64,000 nucleotides of DNA from Flabesymbios commensalis (Eukaryota > Annelida > Polychaeta > Terebellida > Flabelligeridae). The DNA lies in NCBI GenBank assembly GCA_964017125.1, contig OZ024915.1, positions 20,362,333 through 20,426,332 of the forward strand, read 5' to 3'. Position 1 is the first letter of the stretch. Each line of letters starts with the position of its first letter. Positions 22,290 through 32,802 of this stretch are shown here, piece by piece. Made by a program: the position numbers and the translations under genes. The notes under the pieces were generated by a model. It was not told the origin of the DNA and searched no databases. It saw only the letters and a program-made list of their open reading frames with translations.

Positions 22290-23224
22290 CATTCTGATGC
22301 CTATAATATCACATATCTTATGTATTAGTACTCTCCATTCTAGAGTATCACATGTATTAACTCTCTGGGGTCTAGAGCATGACATGTCTCATGTATTAAC
22401 CCTCTGTGGACTAGACTACCATATTTTCTCAATGTTAACCTTCTGATACCTGGAGTATAACATGTCTTATTTATTGAGCCTCTGTGGACTAAAGTATCAC
22501 ACGTATTAACCCTCTGTGGTCTAGAGTATCACGCTTCTAATGTGGACTACACTATCTTTGTTAACTTATTTTAACCTACTGATGCCTAGAGCATCATAAA
22601 TGTTAGTTATTAACCTTCTACAGGCTAGATTTTGACATGTATTAACCCTCTGAGGTCCAGAGAGTAGATAGTATCACGTCTCCCTAATATTAACCCTATG
22701 TGGACTAAACTATTATATTTCTTCTATATTAACCTTTTGATGTCTGGAGTATCACATTTCTCATTTAACAACCCTCTGTTGACTAGACTATCGCAAGTAT
22801 TAACCTTCTGTGGTCTAGAGTATCACGTTTCTTATGTTTTAACCCTCTGTAGACTACACTATCATGTTTATCTTATTTTAACCTACTCATGCCTAGAGCT
22901 TCATAGATGCTATTTATCAACCCTCTATAGGCTACAGTTTGATGTGTATTAACCCCCTGAGGTCCAGAGGGTCGATAGCATCACGTGTGTCTCGTGTATT
23001 ACCGCTCTGTGGACTAGATTATCATATTTTTTCTATATTAACCTTCTCATACCTAGAGTATCATATGTTTTATTTATTAATCCTTTCCGGACTAGAGTAA
23101 CACATGTATTAATCCTCTGAGGTTTCTGATATCACGTGTCTCAAATATTAATCTTCTGCGACTAGACTATTATATTTATCTAATGTTAACCTTCTGTTGC
23201 CTAGAATATTACATGTCTTCTGTA

Positions 23225-23609
23225 TTAAAGCCGACACAATCAGGTTAAAATCATCAAAAAATCAATAATTTCATTTTGGCTTCTTAATAAAGGCCTACTT
23301 CCTTAATATGTGAACATGTCCATAGACTAGAATTGCGGGAGTCTTTTAAATTTTGGGTTGCTGTGGCAACGTAGCAAGGGTGCGGAAAGCCCCCCTTTAT
23401 CAGTTATTCCTGTATTTCTTAATTTAGACATGCATGTCTGAAATTAAATTGCGTATTTATTTCTCGCTTAACTGATAAATGCGCAACACAAAATTTAAAA
23501 AACATACGCAATACTAGTCTATGGACATGTTCACATATTATGGCCATATTAAAAAGTCAAAATAAAATTAAGGATTTTTTATGATTTTAGCCTGATTGTG
23601 TCGCTTTAA
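23225..23609. mobile_element. TTAA foldback MITE, family D-like, diverged
   Basis: TTAA at 23225-23228 and 23606-23609. Ends AGCCGACACAATCAGG and CCTGATTGTGTCGCT differ from the other copies, but the next block (AAAATCATCAAAAAATCAAT) and the CATAGACTAGAATTGC/ AATACTAGTCTATG pair are shared. It is a separate subfamily, also in the minisatellite. Confidence 0.85.
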
Positions 23610-24269
23610 CTGTCTGGAGGCTGGAGTATCAAGTGTTTTAACCATCTGGTGTCTATAGTATCACGTGTCTCAAACCTCTGTGAACTAGAGTATCATATTT
23701 TTCCTATATTAACTGATGCCTAGAATCATATGTCTCATATAATAATCTTCTGGTGGCTAGAGTATGCAATTGCTCCCATATTAACCATGTTAACCATCTG
23801 GTGCCACACATGTGTATGATATATTTTCTTCTGTAGCTAGACCCAGCAAATGCTACAAATTGAAATATATTTTAGACAGATGAATTTTCAAAGCAGATAT
23901 TTACGAATATGATTATTTTTACTGAATTTGTTTATTTCGAATTAAATACTTCTACACTAATAGTCTAGTAGGAAGAAGGGGGTATCGTGCACCCCCCGGA
24001 AATCAATTTCTAATTGATGTTTCTAGATTGAAAAAATGTCATATAGAACGATTTGCTATGTTAAAAAGTTAGTAAAATGTCCCACATACCATTTTGATAC
24101 ATGTTCTTATGCTTAACGAATATACAAATCTTATATTCAATAGATCAGATATGTACGAGGCATGTGATAATATGCACATTAGCATGATTAGTGCCATCAT
24201 TAGCGAATAAAAACTGTTAACTGCATACCGTTCCGTCTAGACCTAAAGTATTTTTAAAGGTTCAATACC

Positions 24270-24376
24270 CTGCAAACACGATTCGTTAAAACAAGGCCGA
24301 TTTAATGTCGGGCCGACGTCTAAGACGGCGGGCCAACATTAAATCGGCATTGGTTTATCGTGTTGTGCTGGCTGGG
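24270..24376. repeat. Family P palindromic MITE inside L3
   Basis: TGCAAACACG at left, GTGTTGTGCTGG at right, arms GGCCGATTTAATGTCGGGCC / GGGCCAACATTAAATCGGC around GACGTCTAAGACGGC. It lies just inside the left arm of L3. Confidence 0.75.
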
Positions 24377-24785
24377 TAACACAATAACACCACAACAGAA
24401 TAACACTACGATGTGTCCCACCGCATGACATGTTGTACAATGTATGTTAGCTAGCATGGTCTAGTACAGAATAACACCATGATGTGTCCTAGTATATGAT
24501 ATGTACAGTATGCTATAGAATGCTGTATTTCAAAGAACAGTTAGGACTGGACAACACGATTCTGAAGGGTCCAGTCCAACCATTTACTCATCGCTCATCA
24601 CTTTCATCGAACTTATAATTTCAATCGTGTCCCTCATGATCAACCTAGTCATCTGCTTCCCGATCGCCAGCATCCAGGAGATATCAACCAGCGAGGTTGG
24701 CAGGACAGGACCACATGATCACAGTGGTTTCAGGACTTTCAGGTCAGTCTTTCAGGTCACCCCTGTTGCTCCTCGTACAGGTTGG

Positions 24786-26996
24786 TCAGCTCACTTGCAC
24801 AAAGCAAGCCGATGGTTCATATGCTTGATATGTGGCTCCAATGTAGACAGGTACGGGGAAGGTGTGACAGGTCGACTCTGGACTTGGAAAATGTACTTGT
24901 TGTCCTGTCTCATCATCTTGAGAAAATTTACTAATGTTTCCGTACACCAAATATGTAAACTGCTCCAGCTGTTTCATCAATCGAGTCTTGACGTTCCAGT
25001 CGTCATCTATTTGCCTAAATGCTTTGTGGAACCTGGGATTCCTCTCCAGCTGCTTTTTATGTGGCCTCACCTTTCCTATGCCTTTGAAGGAGCTGGTGTA
25101 ATCATCTGAAAACACAGTAGCCGAGGAGAGTGACACAGTAGTTTTCTCTTTGAGACTCAGCCAGGTGAGATAATTTTATGTTGAGAATCTCTCTGTGCTT
25201 CTCTGATCCTGTGTCCAGGTATACAGTCGACTTGGTTGAATGGGCATGGTGCAGTAGAATTATTCACAACTGGGGGTTCCGACCATAGCGTATTTATATC
25301 CTAGTGCAGCGGCACGATGAAGGTACAGTATCCACCCTCGCATTAGTATATTCCTGGTTGTTGTTTGTAGATAGTGGGTAGGTACAGCACCTCCAACTCT
25401 GTTTTTTTTATAAATTGAAACACTTGGCATGATGAAAACAAAATATTAAGGGAATAGACAACGCAGTAGCAAGACAAGTAACATAACACTATCTTACCTC
25501 GCCATATGTTTTAGCAAATGGATGATTTCTGCCCTCCACAACGAGGATTGCCATATTTGTTCTGTCCAGCCTAGAAGTGACCTATTTAACACTCCACACA
25601 ACAGGAGCTGGAATAACTGTCTCTTGGTGTCATCGTTTGCAACGAAGCCCTTGGAATGGTGTGGCTGCCTGGTAGCTGGTCCAGCTAGAATGATCTTTTC
25701 TGAGCAGCTACGCCTCAACATCTCCTGCGCTTTGATAGATCCAGGATGATACCTGTCTGTCGATATCACCGTCTGATCGAGTATCTGTAGGCATATCCCA
25801 CCACAGCTCGGGGAAGGTTAGTATGGTATGTAGCGGTGCCATGCCATCCTGTGTGAACAGGACGTTGGAGTATGGCAGATTTTTAGGGCTGGCATCTCCC
25901 AGAAGGTAGGGTCTAGTGAAGGAAAGTGACTTTGTTAATCTTGGATAAAACCCCTTTTGATGACCCAAGGCAAGGAGGTACAGCCACAAGACCATTGTCC
26001 AAGTCCATTTGTTCAGTTAGACTTTACGAGGAGCGGGAATGCCAGGTTGATTTGTTCCTGATACTGGATGACTTGAGATGATAGATTTACATAGCAACAC
26101 AGGTTGACACAGCTTACCATTTGAAAAAAACAATTCATATAGTTGTGGGATGGGATTTTAACTTATTACCTTTCCCAGTGAGGAAATGATGTTCATGTTG
26201 TTGTTGTCAGCTTTTCAAAATTGAGCTCCATATTGTCGAATCTTAGTGGCTACAGAATGTAAGGCGAAAAAGGAGAGCTTCGTCCTGTTACTTATCTGTA
26301 CTTTTAAGGATTGAAGCTTGTGCAAGAGCATTCAGCAACAATGATAACCGAACTGTGCAGAAGCCAGACTGAAAAGGCAACATTTGTGCTGTTTTGGAAT
26401 TTCTTGAATATGACATGATTTTTGATCTGGTTAATTTGCAGCCGTTTCAGCCGTTGGACAACATGTTCTCCAGTACGAAGCCAAGCGACTTCTAATGCAC
26501 AGATGGTACACAGACATGTTTCGTATTATTTGGCTTTTAGAATTATGGTTTGCAAATGCTGTGCGGAAAGATCTCAAGAGCGATGGATGGTATTTGGACT
26601 CGGCAGCAAAAAAGTCTATGTTTTTCACCAGTCGATGAAGTCGATCCCGACACATTCTCTTAGCTTGTGATCCAATTTGCTGACATGTAGTTTAGTTTTT
26701 TCCAAGACGAGAACAGTTGGGATCGTTCAGCTTTGCGGTCACCATCTTTGACCGATAGTTTTTCACAGAGGAATCACTCTGTTGGAAAGGGTCAGCAGAA
26801 GACATTCTACGAGGGGAATGATGTTGTTGCGAGATTGATGCTTTTGGTTCTGTTTCATCTCCCAGAAGATGGAGGTGGGTAGCAAAGCGTTGATGACACT
26901 GTCGATTATACCCAAGACTTTGCAGGTTATCTGGCAGAGATGCAGGGATGTGGTCGAACACATCTTGCAAACGTTATCATTGTTATAGGGATGCAT
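24786..26996 (-). pseudogene. Decayed gene of an XPG/FEN-like nuclease family, in L3
   Basis: Pieces in the right order on the minus strand: a Cys/His-type N-terminal segment (26996-26760, NVCKMC; LGYNRQCHQRF); ASPKNLPYSNVLFTQDG near 25880; DRYHPGSIKAQEMLRR near 25750; HSTKSTVYLDTGSEK near 25240; DDYTSSFKGIGKVRP and FHKAFRQIDDDWNV near 25110-25000. These match, from memory, a widespread uncharacterised invertebrate family with a PIN/XPG-I-like fold (SIK-x-x-E-x-x-R, D-T-D, G-x-D-Y-T-S motifs). At the expected D-T-D site near 25290 the aligned residues are not acidic and a stop follows. At least four frame changes or stops split it; some could be introns (TGTTTTCAG precedes DDYTSS). A non-functional copy either way. 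Confidence 0.6.
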
Positions 26997-28064
26997 GTGG
27001 TTGGTGGAGACGGCTATCCCTGATATGAATATGTTGGGAGTTTCTCGTAAGTTTTTGCATTACTGAATGATGTGAATCATATGATGGCATGTGAAGGATG
27101 CATGCACACTACGTATGTTTGAGGTCTCTAGGATCTACGCTCTTGTCACGTTTTTAGCCATTTAGTAATATCTATGCTGCGTTTAAAACTACATGCAAAT
27201 GTAGAATATCTACCATAACTAGTTGTGGTAGTATAGGTGGTTGATGCAACCTATACTACTATGTACAGTTTACCATCTATACCATGTATACCACCACCGA
27301 ATCTAAAGTGGAATGGAACGCAAGGCTGAAATAAAAATATAAATGAAATAAAAATATAAATGTAACATATGTGCTGCTATATTGCTTACGGACATTCAAA
27401 GGACATATCATATCACTTAGTAGTATTATGTTCCTTGACCCTCAAAACATAGGTCTGAAAAAATTGTTATGTGCAGTTATCTTCAATATTGGCTGAGCTA
27501 TGGCGAAAAATAGACTTTTCGTTAATGGCGGCAATATTTTGTACAAAAGTATGTGTTAGACACATCTGAGCACTTCAAGAATAGTTTTATAATGCCCTTG
27601 GACCCTCAAAACATGGGGTTAGACACATTAAACGTGGCGCTATCTGCACTCTGGTATGAGATATGACGAAACATACATTTTCCAGTAATGGCGGCATTAA
27701 TTTGCATAAAAATGGTACGTGGGACATTTTGACAACTTTTTAACATAGCAAATCGTTTTCTATGATAGTTTTCCAATCTAGAAACATCAATTAGAAATTG
27801 ATTTCCGGGGGGTGCACGATACCCCCTTCTTCCTGCCCAACTATAAGGGCCGTATGCCCGAAGCTAGTTTAGCTAACACGAAGTTTAGGCTTAACACGGT
27901 GCTAAGTAAAACAGTGTTTTAAAAATAATTAGCCCGTATGCCAAAAACAAGGTTAGCATCGTGTTAATAAACCATAAGGTTAAATCCTAAACCAGTGTTG
28001 TAACGCCGTGAAGCATACAATTTGTGTACACTTGCGGTGATTCCCCTCAGCGCCGACAATGGGC

Positions 28065-28165
28065 ACGTCCAACAAACACGATACATTCCACCAATTCTGC
28101 TTAATTGTTCCTGCCAGCGTCGAAGACCACGTCACAACATTAATTCATCAACGGCGTGTCGTGTT
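28065..28165. repeat. Family P palindrome inside Harbinger copy 1
   Basis: AACAAACACGATACATTCCA ... CCAGCGTCGAAGACC ... CGTGTCGTGTTT. The same palindrome sits at the same place in the shorter Harbinger copy (32487-32585), so it entered their common ancestor. Its right edge meets the truncated transposase directly. Confidence 0.6.
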
Positions 28166-28570
28166 TCCCGGGAGTAATGTATGAGGATGGGCGTACAAGA
28201 GGACTGTTGCTTGGGGATTCCGGGTACCCATGCTTGCTGTACCTCACGCCAATCGCTAGGCCAACAACAGATAATGAGCGGCATTACAATCAGTCTCATA
28301 TAATGGCCCAAAACATTATAGAGAGATTGTTTGGCGTTTTAAAACAATTTTTAAGACGATTTGCATGTTTGCACTTTGGCCTCCGCACCAAATTAAGCAC
28401 CAGATTGATTATGATAACTGTGGCTTGCTGTGTTTTGCACAACATAGCAAGAAGGCACAGGGAAATTCATATTCGTTGTTGAGTTGGATGATGACCATTA
28501 CATTGATGATGACATCATTGATCCTAATATGCTGTCATCCGTCAACCACGAGGCAATTTTGTGAGGCCAA
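28156..28570 (+). pseudogene. Harbinger transposase (DDE_Tnp_4), C-terminal half
   Basis: The frame has LLLGDSGYPCLLYLTPIA (second catalytic D), NERHYNQSHIMAQNIIERLF (the E) and VACCVLHNIARRH, the classic end of HARBI1-like nucleases. The first catalytic D, the N-terminal half and the separate Myb-like protein of the family are missing: the match starts just after a family P palindrome at 28165. After HNIARRHREIH the frame stops; a one-base shift opens VVELDDDHYIDDDIID, an acidic tail common in this family, up to about 28570. It is therefore broken by truncation and by a frameshift. Confidence 0.8.
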
Positions 28571-28730
28571 CAGATTATTGGTCCAACAGATTATGTGAGT
28601 AGGCCCTACATGAGATACATTCATGATAATAATAATAAAATCAATATTGCGCAATAAAATTAGAGAGAATAAATGAATTAATATTTACTTTTGATGACGC
28701 ACAGTAACATCTCAGATAATAAATAATGTA

Positions 28731-29158
28731 TTAACCCTTTCAGCACGGGGACTGTCTGTAGACGTCTGAATCTAACCAGAAATGCATAGTGCCTTTCTGA
28801 TCTAACGTATAGAAACGTCAGACGTCTAAAGGCGGTCCCTGCGCGGAAAGAATTAAAAATGAAGCAAATAAAGCAGAAAAAGCTAATGAAAATATTTATG
28901 ATTATTTCAAATTGAAAAAATGATTATTGTCTTGGTTACATCGTTCTGCTTCATTTGGGTAGGCTACCTATGTTATGGGTGTAGGCAGAAATACATAATA
29001 CAGTATAATGTATTATGTATTTCTGGTGTAGGGCAATTATAATTTGTTTAAGTTCTTTTAGCGCGTGAACCGTCTATAGACGTCTAAATTTGACGTCTAC
29101 AGACGTTAGAATCATGCGTCTTAACGTCAACAGACGGTCCCCGTGCTGAAAGAGTTAA
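28731..29158. mobile_element. TTAA MITE, family A, double copy inside Harbinger
   Basis: TTAA at 28731-28734 and 29155-29158. Both ends are the GACGTC-type hairpin end (CCCTTTCAGCACGGGGAC and GTCCCCGTGCTGAAAGAG), and the non-palindromic half (CCTATGTTATGGGTGTAG) lies in the middle, so it appears to be two family A units head to head. The DNA just outside is itself palindromic around the TTAA (ATAATAAATAATGTA | TACATTTTGTATTAT). Confidence 0.75.
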
Positions 29159-30120
29159 TACATTTTGTATTATCTCAGATGTTATTGTGCGTCATAAAAA
29201 AGTATATATAAAGTCATCATTTATTAGCTCATATTTTATACGAAAGTAATTTTAGCGTTGTAAAGGTTAATATTTCATTGTCATATGTATGTACAATAAA
29301 ATCTGAGATAAGAACATATTTCATTAATTCGATTGGTATATTAGTATTTAATTGCGATAGGCATGCATAGATGTGTGTATAATTTTGTTTGGTACGTCAC
29401 TGATTTGAAAATAAAGAAGTTGAAACCTGCAATGTCTTAAAAAGTATTTTGATTTGCATTTCCATCAAAAATAACAAAAATATGTTATAATGTTGATTTT
29501 TTTCTTTTGACTCCACACAATTATGAGTGTCTTCTATTAGTATTCCATGGATAATTATGATAATTTAGCTATTTTCATGATTTGATTTTAAGTTGCTATT
29601 GCCATCAACTTCCTTAACCTAATGCTAAATGGTTAACTTCTGGCCATGTAACACACCGGTTTATCATCGTGTTAAAGCAGCTCCTTGGGATGACATCAAT
29701 TTTCGTTTTTAGTTTTGTAATGAAGTATTGTATCCCCCAGATCATGATTTTATTTTTTTCAGAGTTTTTAGATTTTTTATTTATCAACATTTCTATGAAT
29801 CCGCTTAAAATCCAAACAAACTTTTTGTATAACTAAACACTTGCTAAAGGACGGTTAAATGTTCCTACAGCATTGGACCACATGGTGATGCTGTCGGCCC
29901 AGCGTTGGGCAGACAATCAGTGCTGCAGGTGTATCCCCCTATGTCATTACTATAAGACACCAAATAGCGGCGATTGCTCTGATCTTACCGTCCAAGATGT
30001 GGGAATATGTGCTGTAAAGTGCGGTATATTGCTGACTTGATTTGTTTATATTACTTTATAATACTAATGAATAAAGTAAAAACGAAATGGAACCTTGTTT
30101 CTTCCCCATCCACGTGTGAA

Positions 30121-30316
30121 ACTCAGTATTGTGGGGAGCCTCCGTGACCGAGAGGTAGCGTGCTCGGCCTCAGACCGCCAGGGCTCGATTTTCGAATCCT
30201 GTGTCTGGAGGACAGTTTCATCTCAATCATTTCACCATCCTCAGGAGGTTCTCCTGGCCCAGTTTAGCCTATATGTTCACAAAGGTGGCCCAAAGCCCGA
30301 TTCATTTCATTTAAAA
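30121..30316 (+). mobile_element. tRNA-derived SINE inside Harbinger copy 1
   Basis: Starts ACTCAGTATTGTGGGGAGCC; A-box-like TGACCGAGAGGTAGCG and B-box TTTTCGAATCC follow, then CAGGAGGTTCTCCTGGCCCA and a tail with TTCATTTCATTT. Same family as 54324-54535 (minus), which has a clear TSD; none is certain here. Confidence 0.8.
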
Positions 30317-30431
30317 TTGTTTTTTTTACTTTTTTTGTATTTTTAGTTAAGATCAGTAGTCTATATAGCTTCAAATAAATACAATTTTCAAAATTGGCAA
30401 CATTGAAAATATCTCATCCCAAGGGGTCCCT

Positions 30432-30641
30432 TTAACCCTTTCAGGCCCGAGTTTACCATTCTCGACTTGTAGTGGATGTAGATGACTTGAAGTGGGTGAA
30501 AAATTAAAGAAAATTGTCATGTATTTGTAGAACAGTTTCATGGGAATATTCCTTCTAAAACCTGTAGTTGTAGGAAAATCAAGTCTGTTTTTAGGGATGT
30601 AAAATAATGCTTTAATGCATCGTGAGGGCTTAAAGGGTTAA
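30432..30641. mobile_element. TTAA MITE, family C
   Basis: TTAA at 30432-30435 and 30638-30641; ends CCCTTTCAGGCCCGAG and GAGGGCTTAAAGGG. The interior has CTCGACTTGTAGTGGATG and TTGTAGGAAAATCAAGTCTG, shared with the copy at 40820-41059. Family C resembles B in its ends and its CTTGAAGTGGGTGAAAAATT block. Confidence 0.8.
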
Positions 30642-30974
30642 GCCAAAACCAGCTTCTGGCATACCGGCGTTAAACTAAAGGTTACAACACTGTTATAGCT
30701 AAACTCACATTAACCTAGCTTCGGGCATACGGGGAGCAGAATGACCTCATCTTACATTAATATTTATATTTGGGCTATGCCCAAATATATTGAGTTTTCA
30801 ACGGTATTTCTTGGCACGTTTTTGTAAGACGCTATTTCTCCCTGAGTTTTAATCTAATCAACTTGACATTTTGACACAACATTCCCAGAGTAGGTGCTAT
30901 GGCTTTTCTACGTCATCCAACATGTTATTTTGGATTTATCCATGATTTCATGGATCACTATACTCTTGAATGGC

Positions 30975-31086
30975 AAAAGGCAGTTTCTGCTTACTTGTAA
31001 AGTGAGCAGATACTGCACTATGCTGCTCTTCAAATTCAAAAGGCAGTATCTGCTTACTTGTAAAGTGAGCAGATACTGCCTCTTGG
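30975..31086. repeat. Two tandem family H hairpins
   Basis: AAAAGGCAGTTTCTGCTTAC, TTGTAAAGTGAGCAGATACT occurs twice about 62 bp apart; the second copy is almost perfect (AGGCAGTATCTGC / GCAGATACTGCCT). Confidence 0.75.
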
Positions 31087-31134
31087 ATTACACGACTGAC
31101 TCCACCCTTTAGTCTTTAGATTTGCTAATAAAAA

Positions 31135-31205
31135 TACATTTATCCAATGTTTTAATTCCGGGCCAGCGTCACAGACAGTGGCCCAGTATTAAATCAATAT
31201 TGTGT
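31135..31205. repeat. Family P, short copy
   Basis: CCAATGTTTTAATTCCGGGC, CAGCGTCACAGACAGTGGCC and CAGTATTAAATCAATATTG; the outer AAACACG ends are missing. A weaker one follows near 31285-31325. Confidence 0.5.
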
Positions 31206-31429
31206 ATTAGGTATGGACAGTTGAAACCTTAAGATAACAGTCGCAATTCTATTCAAACACAGAAAGTTGAAGCAATGTTGTTTTAATTTTGGGCTAACGT
31301 CTGGGATAGTGATACAACATTACGTCAACAAAGAGACAAGTCAATGTGTGTACTGGGCACTCTGAATGCGATTCCATTTGACAAACAAATATATATCCAT
31401 TTACAAGTGCAAAACCCAGTGGGGACTTC

Positions 31430-31475
31430 TGAAATTTGAAGTCTGAAGTCCGAAGTCTGAAGTCTAAAATTCCAG
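31430..31475. repeat. (GAAGTCT) short tandem repeat
   Basis: Four imperfect copies of TGAAGTCTGAAGTCCGAAGT-type heptamers. Confidence 0.7.
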
Positions 31476-31856
31476 TTCAGAATGGCTGCCAAAAAACTCA
31501 TACTCGAAATTCCAATCAATCTGTCACAGTAAAAATAACCCAACAAAATTTAAAATGGCCGCCACAAAAACTCATAAAACCTAGCCCAAATATTATTGTT
31601 ACTTGAAAAGTCACTATTCAAAGCTAGTATAATTTACTACTTTTCAAATATTTTTAAGGGTGCGTCAACACTGGCCAAGGGTCTATGTCTGAGCCCAATG
31701 GGGATTGTAGGTTATAAGACATAAATTAGGGTTAATTGTTTGAGTGTCAATTAACCCAGGCCTAGTCATGTACGTTATTACTACTCATCATTTCAGAATA
31801 CAAACATTGATAATTTCACCATCGTTGTGTGTCAATGACATTTATCCCAATAGGGC

Positions 31857-32802
31857 CGTATGCCCGAAGCTAGGTTAGTGAGAGTTTAGCTATAACAGTG
31901 TTGTAACCTTCAGTTTAACGCTAACCGGTATGCCAGAAGCTGGTTTAAGCTTAACACGAAGATAAAACAGTGTGTTATGGTGCCAGAAGTTAATCATGCT
32001 CATCTGCTCATGGGGTGGTTTAAGCATTATGTTAAGGAAGTTGATGGCAATAGAAATTTGAAATCGAATCATAAAAATAACTAAATTATAATAATTATCC
32101 ATGGAATACTAATAGACGACACTCATAATTGTGTGGAGTCATTGGCAAAAAATCAACATTATCAAATATTTTTTTATATTTGATGGAAAAGCAAATCCAT
32201 TTTTTTTAAGACGTTGCAGGTATCAACTTCTTTATTTTCAAATCAGTGATTTACCAAACAAAAATCAGTGATTTACCAAACAAAATTATACACACATCTA
32301 TGCATGCCTATTAAGTACTAATATACCAATCGAATTAATTAAATATTTGCTTATCTGAGATTTTACTGTAGATACATATAACAATGAAATATTAACCTTT
32401 ACAACGCTGAAATAAATTTCGTATAAAGTATGAGATAATAAATAATGAATTAATATATACTTTTTATGACGCACAATAACATCTTGTGCCGATGATGAAT
32501 TAATGCTGGGCCGTCGTCTTCGACGCTGGCAGGAACAATAAAGCAGCATTGTTGGAACGTATCGTGTTTGTCGGACGTGCCCATTGTAGGCACTGACGAG
32601 GAATCACTGCAAGTGTACACAAATTGTATGCTTCACAGCGTTACAACACTGGTTTAGGATTTAACCTTATGGTTTATTAACACGATGCTAACCTGGCTTT
32701 GGACATACGGGTTATTTTTTTTAAAACAATGTTTTACCTAACACCGTGTTAAGCCTAAACTTCGTGTTAGCTAAACTAGCTTCGGGCATACGGCCCTTAG
32801 TG
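31857..32802 (-). mobile_element. Harbinger copy 2, internally deleted, inverted to copy 1
   Basis: Ends GGGCCGTATGCCCGAAGCTA (left) and CTAGCTTCGGGCATACGGCC (right, minus-strand start). It keeps both terminal regions and the family P palindrome but the transposase region is gone: sequence runs straight from the palindrome to the part matching 29160 in copy 1. A second subterminal TIR-like block (ACCGGTATGCCAGAAGCTGG) occurs near 31925, also in copy 1 near 30655. Confidence 0.8.

Larger units (their letters stand above)
21906..23860. repeat. Minisatellite, about 40-bp unit, interrupted by two TTAA elements
   Basis: Degenerate units such as TATTAACCCTCTGTGGTCTA then GAGTATCACATGTCTTATG. Copies run from the end of the previous array to about 23860. 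Because each unit holds TTAA, the array offers many targets for TTAA-specific elements, and two are found in it (21917-22289 and 23225-23609). Confidence 0.85.
23961..27843. mobile_element. Long-inverted-repeat DNA element L3, 3.9 kb, with decayed gene
   Basis: Arms of at least 120 bp: left TAGTCTAGTAGGAAGAAGGG, right complement of TAGTTGGGCAGGAAGAAGGG; then GGTGCACCCCCC / GGGGGGTGCACG-type blocks and CAATTTCTAATTGATGTTTC pair exactly. Flanks are TAA on both sides (23958-23960 and 27844-27846), a 3-bp TSD, although the right TAA also borders a Harbinger element. Subterminal DNA at 27420-27720 repeats a block with CCCTCAAAACATGGGGTTAG and AATGGCGGCATTAATTTGCA. The minus-strand gene remnant fills 24.6-27.0 kb. 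Confidence 0.75.
27847..30736 (+). mobile_element. PIF/Harbinger transposon, 2.9 kb, heavily inserted
   Basis: Ends GGGCCGTATGCCCGAAGCTA and TAGCTTCGGGCATACGG; left flank TAA (27844-27846) fits the TWA target of Harbinger elements, the right flank is altered. It encodes a Harbinger-type transposase remnant at 28156. Later insertions lie inside it: a TTAA MITE (28731), an SINE (30121) and a second TTAA MITE (30432). Its 29160-29660 part is the reverse complement of 31990-32475 in the second Harbinger copy. Confidence 0.8.

Noticed and set aside
24627-25109. 160-codon plus-strand frame
   Set aside because: It is opposite the minus-strand nuclease-family remnant, whose residues match a known protein family; the plus frame does not.
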